Assembly: GCF_009687865.1 (NCBI RefSeq)
Contig: NZ_BLAE01000067.1
Coordinates: 16,891 to 58,610, forward strand
DNA: 41,720 bases
From: Acrocarpospora macrocephala
Lineage (GTDB): Bacteria > Actinomycetota > Actinomycetes > Streptosporangiales > Streptosporangiaceae
Reading direction: 5' to 3'
This document shows, one piece after another, positions 16,040-23,857 of the stretch. How positions within the stretch are numbered: the first letter of the stretch is position 1; every line of letters starts with the position of its first letter. The translations under genes and the position numbers were made by a program. The notes beneath the pieces were generated by a model. It did no database searches. It had not been told where the DNA came from and saw only the letters and a program-made list of their open reading frames with translations.

Positions 16040-17152
16040 ATGTGGCCTTTCACCGGCCGTACGGCGGAACGCGATCGGGTCCGGTCGGCGCTCCGCGCGG
16101 ACGGCGGAATTCTGATCTCCGGCGACGCGGGCTCGGGGCGGACCCGCCTGCTCGCCGAGTCTCTCGCGGGCGCGCACGGGAGCAGCGCCCGCGTCCAGGG
16201 CATCGGGCCCGAGGTGCCGTTCGGCGCGTTCGCGCACCTGCTGGGCACCCCGCGGTGCCCGGTGAACCCGCTCGGCTGGGCGATCCAGGCGCTCGGCGAA
16301 CCCCCGGCGATCCTCGCCGTGGACGACGCCCACCTGCTCGACCCCTGCTCCGCCGCGCTGGTACGGCACCTGGTGACCCGCTCGGGCACCCGCCTGGCGG
16401 CCACCGTCCGCGCCGGCGCGCCCGTGCCCGAGCCGATCCAGGCCCTGTGGCGGGAGGGCGTGGCCGACCGGCTGGACCTGGCGCCGCTCAACCCGCGCGA
16501 GACCGGCCTGCTGCTGGCCGCCGCGCTGGGCGGCCCGGTCGAGGTGACGACGGCCCGTCGGATGCACCACGCCAGCGGCGGCAACGTCCGGCTGCTGACC
16601 GAGCTCGTCCCCGGCGCGACGCTGGCCAAGGTCGCCGGCCAGTGGCACTGGCAGGGCGAGCTGACGATCACCCCACGCCTGCGCCAGCTGGTCGAGGCCG
16701 AGCTCGCGAGCCTGGACCCGGCGGAGACCGAGGCGGTCGGCCTGGTCGCGCTGGGCGAGCCCGTCGACCTGGACGTGCTGCTCGACCTGGCCGACCGCGA
16801 CGCCGTGGCCCGGCTGCAGCAGCGCGGCCTGATCGTCCTGACTCCCCCGCGCGCCCGGCTGGCCAACCCGATCGTGGCCCGGGTCGCCCGGGATCGCGCC
16901 CCCGCGCGCACCCAGGAACGGCTGGCCCGCCTGGTCCCCGCCCCCGACACCCGCGCCGAACGCTGGAGCGCGGAGCTGAGCGCCCGCGAGATCGAGGTGG
17001 CCCGGCTGGCCTCCTGGAACCTGACCAACCGGGAGATCGCCGACTGGCTGGTCCTGTCCCCCCGGACCGTCGCCAACCACCTGTGCCGCGTCTACACCAA
17101 GTTAGGCGTGCACGACCGCGGCGACCTGGCCCCGTTCCTGGCGACGGCCTAG
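16040..17152 (+). CDS. Compact LAL-type (AAA plus LuxR) transcriptional regulator
   Basis: 370-aa regulator combining an N-terminal P-loop ATPase-like domain with a C-terminal LuxR helix-turn-helix (LSAREIEVARLASWNLTNRE, about residues 312-365). Walker A reads GDAGSGRT at 28-35: the catalytic Lys is replaced by Arg34. A Walker B-like AILAVDDAHLLD follows near residue 95. Typical LAL proteins are about 900 aa with a long TPR middle part (family knowledge); here that part is missing, so the ATPase core nearly abuts the DNA-binding domain. GGAGG before ATG 16040 fixes the start. The TAG stop overlaps the stop of the convergent HAD gene by three bases. Nucleotide binding may be lost or altered; targets are unknown. 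Confidence 0.82.
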   Translation: MWPFTGRTAERDRVRSALRADGGILISGDAGSGRTRLLAESLAGAHGSSARVQGIGPEVPFGAFAHLLGTPRCPVNPLGWAIQALGEPPAILAVDDAHLLDPCSAALVRHLVTRSGTRLAATVRAGAPVPEPIQALWREGVADRLDLAPLNPRETGLLLAAALGGPVEVTTARRMHHASGGNVRLLTELVPGATLAKVAGQWHWQGELTITPRLRQLVEAELASLDPAETEAVGLVALGEPVDLDVLLDLADRDAVARLQQRGLIVLTPPRARLANPIVARVARDRAPARTQERLARLVPAPDTRAERWSAELSAREIEVARLASWNLTNREIADWLVLSPRTVANHLCRVYTKLGVHDRGDLAPFLATA

Positions 17153-17787
17153 AACAGGGCCCGCAGCACGCTCAGGTCGACTTCGAGCAGGGACGGCACG
17201 ACCAGGCGTCCCGGCACGGCCGGGATGGGCACCACGCTGGGCACGGCCACCACCCGGCAGCCGGCCGCCGTCGCCGCGGCCACCCCGTTCGGCGAGTCCT
17301 CCAGCACCGCGCAGCACTCCGGCCGCGCCGACAGCAGCCGGGCCGCGGTCAGGTACGGCTCCGGGTCCGGCTTGGTCCTGGTCACGTCGTCGGCGGTCAC
17401 CACGATCGAGAACCGGTGCCGCCCGACCACCTCCAGCACCGCGTCGGCGACCGGTTTCAGCGAGGAGGTGACCAGGCCGGTCCTGACCCCGGCCCCGTTC
17501 AGCTCGGCGAGCAGCTCCAGCGCGCCCGGCATCGGCTCCACCTCCACGGCCAGCCGCTCGATCATCCCGTCCAGCAGCCACGCCCCGACCGTGCCGGGCG
17601 GCACGTCGGCCCCGGTGAGGGCGAGCATGTAGGTGATCGTGCGATCCCATGAGCCGCCGACCATCGCGGCCCCGTGCTCGGGCCCCCAGGAGCCGCCGAG
17701 GCGCTCCACCACCTCGGTCTCGACCTCGAACCACACCTTCTCGGTGTCGACGAGCAAGCCGTCCATGTCGAACAGAACCGCGTCCAC
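17149..17787 (-). CDS. HAD-superfamily hydrolase (beta-phosphoglucomutase/phosphatase-like)
   Basis: 212-aa phosphotransfer enzyme of the haloacid dehalogenase superfamily. Motif I is VLFDMDG with nucleophile Asp7 and acid/base Asp9, motif II is the Ser in TGLVTSS, motif III the Lys in TRTKPDPEPYL, motif IV EDSPNG. A helical cap follows motif I (subclass I). The substrate is probably a small sugar phosphate or similar metabolite. GTG 17787 is the start, 23 bases after the metH stop, so the two form one transcription unit. From memory, a HAD phosphatase after metH is a recurring arrangement in actinobacteria; the functional link is not known. Its 3' end touches the convergent LAL gene. Confidence 0.9.
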   Translation of the reverse strand: MDAVLFDMDGLLVDTEKVWFEVETEVVERLGGSWGPEHGAAMVGGSWDRTITYMLALTGADVPPGTVGAWLLDGMIERLAVEVEPMPGALELLAELNGAGVRTGLVTSSLKPVADAVLEVVGRHRFSIVVTADDVTRTKPDPEPYLTAARLLSARPECCAVLEDSPNGVAAATAAGCRVVAVPSVVPIPAVPGRLVVPSLLEVDLSVLRALF

Positions 17788-17810
17788 GGCGTTGATAACC
17801 CTTCGGTAGC

Positions 17811-20800
17811 TCAGACGTTGAAATATTTCGCCTCGGGGTGGTGAGCCACCAGGGCGGACGTGGCCTGTTCGGGGTGGAGCTGGAACTCCTCCGACAGCTC
17901 GACGCCGATCCGGCCGGGGTCGAGCAGCTCGAACAGCTGAACCTGGTCTTCCAGGTTCGGGCAGGCCGGGTAGCCGAAGGAGTACCGGCAGCCGGTGATG
18001 TTGACCTTGAGCATGTCCTGCAGCGACTCCTCGCCGCCGATGCCCAGCTCGGATCGCACCCGGGCGTGCCAGTATTCGGCGAGTGCCTCGGTGAGCTGGA
18101 CGGACAGGCCGTGCAGCTCCAGGTAGTCGCGGTAGGCGTTTTTGGCGAACAGCTCGGCGGTGGCCTCGCTGATCCGGCGGCCCATGGTGGCGACCTGGAG
18201 GGCCACCACGTCCACCTCGCCGGAGTCCCTGGACTTGAAGAAGTCCGACAGGCACAGGTGGCGGTCGCGGCGCTGGCGCGGGAAGGTGAACCGGGTCCGC
18301 TCGCCGCCCGCCTCGTCGAGGATGATCAGCGAGTCGCCGTCCGCCACGCAGGAGAAGTAGCCGTACACGACGGCGGCCTCCAGCAGGCCCTCGGTCTGCA
18401 GCCGCTCCAGCCACATGCGCAGCCGGGGGCGGCCCTCGGTCTCAAGCAGTTCCTCGTAGGAGGGTCCCGCGCCGCCGCGGGCGGACTTCAGACCCCACTG
18501 GCCCATGAAGGTGGCGCGCTCGTCCAGGAACGCGGCGTACTCGTGCAGGGCGATGCCCTTGACGACGCGATCGCCGAGGAACGGCGCGACCGGCACCGGA
18601 TTGTCGGCGGCCACGTCCGATCGGGCGGGCAGCCGCTCGACCGGGGTGCGCTCCAGCACCGCGCCGGTCCTGATCCGGCGCTCCCGCAGCGGGGGGAGCT
18701 CGGCCCCGGTCTCGCCGCGCTTGACCTTCATGAAGGCGTCCATCAGCCGCAGGCCCTCGAACGCGTCGCGGGCGTAGCGCACCTCGCCGTCGAACAGCTC
18801 GGCCAGATCCTGCTCCACGTACGCCCGGGTGAGGGCGGCCCCGCCGAGCAGCACCGGATACCTGCCGGCGATCTTCCTGGAGTTCATCTCCTCCAGGTTC
18901 TCCTTCATGACCACCGTGGACTTGACCAGCAGCCCGGACATGCCGATCACGTCGGCGCGCTCGTCGTCGGCGGCCTCCAGGATGGCCGACACCGGCTGCT
19001 TGATGCCGAGGTTGATCACCTCGTAGCCGTTGTTGGACAGGATGATGTCGACCAGGTTCTTGCCGATGTCGTGCACGTCGCCCTTGACCGTGGCCAGCAC
19101 GATCCGGCCCTTGCCCGCGCCCTCGACCTTGTCCATGTGGGGTTCCAGGTAGGCCACGGCGGTCTTCATCACCTCGGCCGACTGGAGCACGAACGGCAGC
19201 TGCATCTGGCCGGAGCCGAACAGCTCGCCGACCGTCTTCATGCCCTCCAGCAGCACGTCGTTGATGATCTCCAGAGCCGGGCGCTGCTGGAGCGCCAGGT
19301 CCAGGTCGGCTTCCAGGCCTTTCTTCTCGCCGTCCACGATCCGCCGCTTGAGCCGTTCCCACAGCGGCAGGCCGAGCAGCTCGGCGGCCTTGCCCTCCCG
19401 CATCGAGGCGGCGTCCACGCCCTCGAACAGGTCCATGAACCGCTGCAGCGGGTCGTAGCCCTCGCGGCGGCGGTCGTAGACCAGGTCCAGCGCGACCTGG
19501 CGCTGCTCGTCGGGGATGCGGGCCATCGGCAGGATCTTGGACGCGTGTGCGATGGCCGAGTCGAGCCCGGCGTTGACGCACTCGTTGAGGAAGACCGAGT
19601 TGAGCACGATCCTGGCCGCCGGATTGAGGCCGAAGGAGATGTTGGACAGCCCCAGCGTGGTCTGTACGGCCGGGTAGCGCCGCTTGAGCTCGCGGATGGC
19701 CTCGATGGTCTCCACGCCGTCCCTGCGGGTCTCCTCCTGGCCGGTGGCGATCGGGAAGGTGAGGCAGTCGACCACGATGTCCTCGACCCGCATGCCCCAG
19801 TTGGCGGTCAGATCCTCGATGGTCTCGCCGGCGATCCGCACCTTGTCGGCCTTGGTACGGGCCTGCCCGGCCTCCTCGATGCACATCACGACCACGGCGG
19901 CCCCGTGTTCCCGGACCGCCGTCATGATCTTGTGGAACCGGGACCCCGGGCCCCGGCCGTCCTCGTAGTTGACCGAGTTGACCACCGCCCGGCCGCCCAG
20001 CATCTCCAGGCCCGCCTCCAGCACGGCCGGCTCGGTGGAGTCGATCATGATCGGCAGGGTGGAGGCGGTGGCGAACCGGAACGCCAGCTCCTTCATGTCC
20101 CGCACGCCGTCCCGGCCCACGTAGTCCACGCAGAGGTCCAGCAGGTGCGCGCCGTCCCTGGCCTGGGCCCGGGCGATCTCCACGCACTCCTCCCAGTTCT
20201 GGGCCAGCATGGCCTCCCGGAACGCCTTGGAGCCGTTGGCGTTGGTGCGCTCGCCGATGGCCAGGTAGGAGGTGTCCTGCCGGAACGGGACGTGCTGGTA
20301 GAGCGAGGCGGCCCCGGCCTCGGGGCGCGGGCGGCGCTCGGCCCGCGGCCGCCCGCCCACCCGCTCGACCACCTGGCGCAGGTGCTCGGGGGTGGTGCCG
20401 CAGCAGCCGCCGACCAACGCCAGCCCGTAGTCCCTGGCGAAGGTCTCGTGCGCGTCGGCCAGTTCGGACGGGCCGAGCGGGTAGTAGGCGCCGTCGGAGG
20501 TGAGCTGGGGCAGCCCGGCGTTGGGCATGCAGGACAGCGGCAGCCGGGAGTGCTTGGCCAGGTAGCGCAGGTGCTCGCTCATCTCGGCGGGCCCGGTGGC
20601 GCAGTTGAGGCCGATCAGGTCGACGCCGAGCGGCTCGATCACGGTGAGCGCGGCCCCGATCTCGGAGCCGAGCAGCATCGCGCCGTTGGTCTCGATGGTG
20701 ACCTGGGCGATGATCGGGATGTCAAGACCGGCCGCGGCCACCGCCCGCTTGGCGCCGATCACGGCCGCCTTCACCTGGAGCAGGTCCTGGCAGGTCTCGA

Positions 20801-21275
20801 TGATCAACGCGTCCGCGCCGCCCGCGATGAGCCCGGCCGCGTTGTCCCGGTAGGCGTCCCTGAGCGTCGCGTACGGCAGATGCCCGAGTGTGGGCAGTTT
20901 CGTCCCTGGCCCCATGGACCCCAGCACGAACCGGGGTTTGCCCGGCGTGGACCAGTGGTCGGCCCGCTCGCGCGCGATCCTGGCCCCGGCCTCGGAGTAC
21001 TCGGCGATCCGGTCGCCGATCCCGTACTCCCCGAGGGCGGCCAGGTTGGCGCCGAACGTGTTGGTCTCGACGCAATCCACGCCCGCCTCGAAATAGGCGT
21101 CATGCACCGCCTGGACGATGTCGGGGCGGCTGACGTTGAGAACCTCGTTGCAGCCCTCGTGCCCCTCGAAGTCGTCCATGGTCGGGTCCTGGGCCTGCAG
21201 CATCGTTCCCATGGCTCCGTCGGCGACGAGGACTCGCTCGGACAGGGCCACACGGAAGGACGGTCTGCTGGTCAT
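17811..21275 (-). CDS. metH: Cobalamin-dependent methionine synthase
   Basis: 1154-aa multidomain enzyme that transfers a methyl group from methyltetrahydrofolate to homocysteine via cobalamin. Domains in order: homocysteine-binding barrel with zinc ligands Cys225 (LNCATG), Cys291 and Cys292 (VGGCCGTTPEHL); pterin-binding barrel (YLAIGERTNANGSKAFREA); B12 cap; B12-binding Rossmann domain with the cobalt-ligand His735 in DVHDIGKNL; and the C-terminal AdoMet reactivation domain (YSFGYPACPNLEDQ). All key residues are present and the length is close to other MetH proteins. ATG 21275 follows the usual N terminus; the ribosome site is weak. A perfect 9-bp hairpin/operator lies 23 bases upstream. 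It is co-transcribed with the HAD gene. Confidence 0.97.
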   Translation of the reverse strand: MTSRPSFRVALSERVLVADGAMGTMLQAQDPTMDDFEGHEGCNEVLNVSRPDIVQAVHDAYFEAGVDCVETNTFGANLAALGEYGIGDRIAEYSEAGARIARERADHWSTPGKPRFVLGSMGPGTKLPTLGHLPYATLRDAYRDNAAGLIAGGADALIIETCQDLLQVKAAVIGAKRAVAAAGLDIPIIAQVTIETNGAMLLGSEIGAALTVIEPLGVDLIGLNCATGPAEMSEHLRYLAKHSRLPLSCMPNAGLPQLTSDGAYYPLGPSELADAHETFARDYGLALVGGCCGTTPEHLRQVVERVGGRPRAERRPRPEAGAASLYQHVPFRQDTSYLAIGERTNANGSKAFREAMLAQNWEECVEIARAQARDGAHLLDLCVDYVGRDGVRDMKELAFRFATASTLPIMIDSTEPAVLEAGLEMLGGRAVVNSVNYEDGRGPGSRFHKIMTAVREHGAAVVVMCIEEAGQARTKADKVRIAGETIEDLTANWGMRVEDIVVDCLTFPIATGQEETRRDGVETIEAIRELKRRYPAVQTTLGLSNISFGLNPAARIVLNSVFLNECVNAGLDSAIAHASKILPMARIPDEQRQVALDLVYDRRREGYDPLQRFMDLFEGVDAASMREGKAAELLGLPLWERLKRRIVDGEKKGLEADLDLALQQRPALEIINDVLLEGMKTVGELFGSGQMQLPFVLQSAEVMKTAVAYLEPHMDKVEGAGKGRIVLATVKGDVHDIGKNLVDIILSNNGYEVINLGIKQPVSAILEAADDERADVIGMSGLLVKSTVVMKENLEEMNSRKIAGRYPVLLGGAALTRAYVEQDLAELFDGEVRYARDAFEGLRLMDAFMKVKRGETGAELPPLRERRIRTGAVLERTPVERLPARSDVAADNPVPVAPFLGDRVVKGIALHEYAAFLDERATFMGQWGLKSARGGAGPSYEELLETEGRPRLRMWLERLQTEGLLEAAVVYGYFSCVADGDSLIILDEAGGERTRFTFPRQRRDRHLCLSDFFKSRDSGEVDVVALQVATMGRRISEATAELFAKNAYRDYLELHGLSVQLTEALAEYWHARVRSELGIGGEESLQDMLKVNITGCRYSFGYPACPNLEDQVQLFELLDPGRIGVELSEEFQLHPEQATSALVAHHPEAKYFNV

Positions 21276-21298
21276 GCGCCAAAGCCTATCGAGACGCG

Positions 21299-21319
21299 AA
21301 TTGGACACCCTGTCCAATT
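21299..21319 (-). promoter_or_regulatory. Perfect inverted repeat in the metH leader
   Basis: AATTGGACA-CCC-TGTCCAATT has 9-base perfect arms and ends 23 bases before the metH start. As DNA it resembles a dimeric repressor operator; as RNA it would form a stable hairpin near the ribosome-binding region. A candidate -10 (minus TATCTT, 21438-21443) would place it within a leader of about 155 bases. Confidence 0.6.
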
Positions 21320-21465
21320 GCTGGGATGTATCTCCTGATTCCTGTGTGAACAGATGGACCAGGTCAAGCATTCCTGCGGTCCCGGCACGGCTCCCGCAAA
21401 CCCGGTGGACACCGGGATGTGCGGTCCTTCCCGCGCGAAGATAACGCTTTGGCCGTCACTCCGAA

Positions 21466-21492
21466 TAGTCTTAGCCTCACGACTACGTGAGG
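21466..21492 (+). promoter_or_regulatory. Candidate -10 box and inverted repeat before the PAC2 gene
   Basis: TAGTCT (21466-21471) fits TANNNT and would give a leader of about 22 bases. It is followed by CCTCACG-ACTA-CGTGAGG (21475-21492), a perfect 7-base inverted repeat whose right arm overlaps the GGAGG ribosome-binding site. Folding of the leader could therefore mask the site. Confidence 0.45.
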
Positions 21493-21499
21493 AGGCGGC

Positions 21500-22354
21500 T
21501 TGATCGAGCTCGAAGGGCTCCCTGAGCTCGTCGATCCGGTGCTCATCGCCGCGTTCGAAGGGTGGAACGACGCGGGCGAGGCGTCCAGCGGCGTGCTCGC
21601 CCACCTCGAGACGGAGTGGAAGGCCACCCCGCTGGTCGAACTGGACCCGGAGGACTACTACGACTTCCAGGTCACCCGCCCCATCGTGGAGCTGGGCGAG
21701 GGCATGACCAGGTCCATCACCTGGCCGACCACCCGGCTGCTGGTGGCCCGCCCGCCCGGGGCCAAGCGGGACGTCGTGCTGCTGCGCGGCATCGAGCCGA
21801 ACATGCGCTGGCGCAGCTTCTGCGCCGAGATCGTCGGGCTCTGCCACGACCTGGGCGTGGAGCTGGCGCTGCTGCTGGGGGCGCTGCTGAACGACTCCCC
21901 GCACACCCGCCCGGTGCCGATCGTCGGCTCGGTCAGCGACCCGGGCCTGGCCCGGGTGCTCAACCTGGACCTGACCAAATACGAGGGCCCGACCGGCATC
22001 GTCGGCGTGCTGCAGCACTCGCTCGGCAGCGCCGGGCTGCAGGCGGTCTCGCTGTGGGCGTCCATCCCGCACTACGTGGCCCAGCCGCCCAACCCGAAGG
22101 CCACCCTGGCGCTGCTCCGCAGGGTGGAGGACATGCTGGACATTCCCATGCCGTACGGGGATCTCACCGAGGAGGCGCGGGCCTGGGAGACCGGGGTGGA
22201 CGAGCTGGCCTCGCAGGATTCCGAGGTGGCCGAGTATGTGCGGGAGCTGGAGGAGCGCAAGGACGCGGCCGAGCTCCCGGAGGCCAGCGGCGACGCGATC
22301 GCGGCCGAGTTCGAGCGTTACCTGCGCCGCCGCGACCGGGGCACCGACGGGTAA
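21500..22354 (+). CDS. PAC2-family protein (proteasome-assembly-chaperone-like fold)
   Basis: 284-aa soluble protein of the PAC2 family, starting MIELEGLPELVDPVLIAAFE with GWNDAGEASS, the hallmark N-terminal segment. In eukaryotes the fold belongs to proteasome assembly chaperones; in actinobacteria homologues are widespread but their role is not settled (family knowledge). The initiation codon is TTG 21500, supported by GGAGG six bases upstream. It is divergent from metH; from memory that arrangement is conserved in mycobacteria. The tail is rich in charged residues (EYVRELEERKDAAELPEASG). No catalytic motif is evident. Confidence 0.9.
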   Translation: MIELEGLPELVDPVLIAAFEGWNDAGEASSGVLAHLETEWKATPLVELDPEDYYDFQVTRPIVELGEGMTRSITWPTTRLLVARPPGAKRDVVLLRGIEPNMRWRSFCAEIVGLCHDLGVELALLLGALLNDSPHTRPVPIVGSVSDPGLARVLNLDLTKYEGPTGIVGVLQHSLGSAGLQAVSLWASIPHYVAQPPNPKATLALLRRVEDMLDIPMPYGDLTEEARAWETGVDELASQDSEVAEYVRELEERKDAAELPEASGDAIAAEFERYLRRRDRGTDG

Positions 22355-22601
22355 ATCCCGAGCATGACTCGGAAAACCCCCATTCAAACCTAATTGCCGG
22401 TGTTTCTCGTATTGCATCGGGATTTGCGGTAATAATTGGCGGCTACAACCGGTCTATGCATGTCCGGGCCCGCTGTTCGGCAACGGTTCGGTCACCAGGA
22501 GAAACACGAGTCTGTAACACGCATGACCGGAGTTCTCGCCGCGTTGAACCTGACCATTGTGACTGCTCTTACCTCCACACCTTAGGCACCGTAGGGCGAC
22601 C

Positions 22602-23192
22602 ATGGCGACTGCCCAACCCGATCCACACGAGAGAGCACAGGAGACGCGCCAGCGCGTTCTGAAGATGGCCGTATTGATGAAATCGAGCACCGCCGCCGAC
22701 GGGGGCGCCGCGTATCCGCACCTGCGGGGAACCACGCCGCAGCAGGCGGTGGACACCTTTCTCGCCCTGCTCCAGGACCGGCTGCCCGGCTGGCTGCGGA
22801 CCCTGCACGATCTGATGCACCACGCGGGCCGGGGCCGGGTGGGCGACAACCTGCTGCCGGTCGCCAAGGCGGGCATCGAGTACTACGCCGAGGTGCAGGC
22901 CGCGGCCATGCCCGCGTTCGTGTCGCCGTCGCTGACCGTGCGGTTCCGGCAGGCCATGCGGGACAGCGAGCTCGGCCCGCAGGCGGAGATCGAGCCGCTG
23001 GCCGCCTACCTGGCGGCCGAGCAGGGTCTCGGCCGGATCGGCCCCGGGGTGAACCCGGAGGCCACCGCCCGGCTGCTGCTGGCGGGCTGCTTCCGGCACG
23101 CCTACTACGAGACGTTCACCGGCGCGGACTCCGAGCCCTCCCGGGACGAGAGCGCGGGGGACATCGTCAGGGAACTCCGGCTGGAAGCCTGA
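22602..23192 (+). CDS. TetR-like protein lacking a recognisable helix-turn-helix
   Basis: 196-aa protein. The first residues (ERAQETRQRVLKMAVLM) resemble TetR helix 1, but the expected HTH of about 35 residues is absent: the sequence goes through KSSTAADGGAAYPHLRGTTP directly into a helical region (residues about 45-180) that looks like a TetR ligand-binding domain, including AARLLLAGCFRHAYYE. It could be a TetR relative that lost DNA binding and acts as a ligand-sensing or dimer-poisoning protein, or an unrelated helical protein; I am not sure. The 247-base gap upstream is unusually AT-rich for the window and probably holds its promoter. Its last 88 bases overlap the convergent sirohydrochlorin chelatase gene. 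Confidence 0.6.
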   Translation: MATAQPDPHERAQETRQRVLKMAVLMKSSTAADGGAAYPHLRGTTPQQAVDTFLALLQDRLPGWLRTLHDLMHHAGRGRVGDNLLPVAKAGIEYYAEVQAAAMPAFVSPSLTVRFRQAMRDSELGPQAEIEPLAAYLAAEQGLGRIGPGVNPEATARLLLAGCFRHAYYETFTGADSEPSRDESAGDIVRELRLEA

Positions 23193-23857
23193 GCCTCGTC
23201 GAACCTGGTCCATACGAGGGCGGCCAGGTCGTCGTCGGCGCCGAGCGGAGCGGACACCAGGTCGGCGCTGCTGTCGGCCAGCCGGCCGTGGAAGTGCCCC
23301 GGGGCCAGCAGGTAGGAGGCCACGGCCACCCGGGGGGCCGTGCGCGTCGTGCGCGCCCTGGTGAGGGCGTCGGCCAGGGTGGGCGTGCCGCCGGCCGCGA
23401 AGGCGGCGGTGACGGGGCGCGAGAGCCGTACCGACAGCAGGCGGGCGGCCGCGCGGACGTCGTCCAGGGCCGAGGGGTCGGCCGAGCCCGCGGCGCCGAG
23501 CACGACCGCGTCGCCGGGCCGCAGCCCGGCGGCGTCGAGCCGCCGGGCCAGGACCGAGGTGAGCAGCGGGTGCGGGCCGAGCGGCCCGGCCACCCGGGCG
23601 TCGGGGCGCACCCCGGCGATGATCGCGGGCAGGTCGACGTGGGCGTGGTAGCCGCCCGCGAGCAGCAGCGGCACGACCACCACCGGGCCCACGCTGGCGG
23701 CCAGCACGTCGGCCAGCGGCGGGGTGCTCAGCTCCAGGAAGGCCAGCCGGACGCGATGCCCGGGGCGGAGCCTGCGGACCCGGCCGGCCAGGTCCGCCAG
23801 CACCGCCGACCACCGCTCGTCGCGGGCGCCGTGTCCCGCCATCACCAGGGTGGTCAT
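23105..23857 (-). CDS. Sirohydrochlorin chelatase (CbiX/SirB-like)
   Basis: 250-aa protein with two CbiX/SirB half-domains. Metal-ligand histidines appear as VMAGHGARD (His9) and in GGYHAHVDLP; the second half ends with LLAPGHFHGRL. These enzymes insert Fe2+ (or Co2+) into sirohydrochlorin; as last gene of the nitrate operon, iron insertion to make siroheme for NirB is the likely job. ATG 23857 overlaps the nnaR stop by four bases. The C-terminal 30 residues (ASSRSSLTMSPALSSREGSE) are low in conserved character and are encoded by DNA that also encodes the 3' end of the convergent TetR-like gene, suggesting a late extension. Confidence 0.88.
   Translation of the reverse strand: MTTLVMAGHGARDERWSAVLADLAGRVRRLRPGHRVRLAFLELSTPPLADVLAASVGPVVVVPLLLAGGYHAHVDLPAIIAGVRPDARVAGPLGPHPLLTSVLARRLDAAGLRPGDAVVLGAAGSADPSALDDVRAAARLLSVRLSRPVTAAFAAGGTPTLADALTRARTTRTAPRVAVASYLLAPGHFHGRLADSSADLVSAPLGADDDLAALVWTRFDEAQASSRSSLTMSPALSSREGSESAPVNVS

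Noticed and set aside
17838-21338. Long plus-strand open frame antisense to metH
   Set aside because: metH is complete with all ligands on the minus strand; the antisense frame is composition-driven (His/Gly/Val-rich) and has no ribosome site.
21276-21440. Cobalamin or SAH riboswitch upstream of metH
   Set aside because: A B12-box-like AATCAGGAGATAC (21328-21340, minus) is present, but the core GCCACTG region and the rest of the fold are missing, and the SAH-switch consensus is absent.
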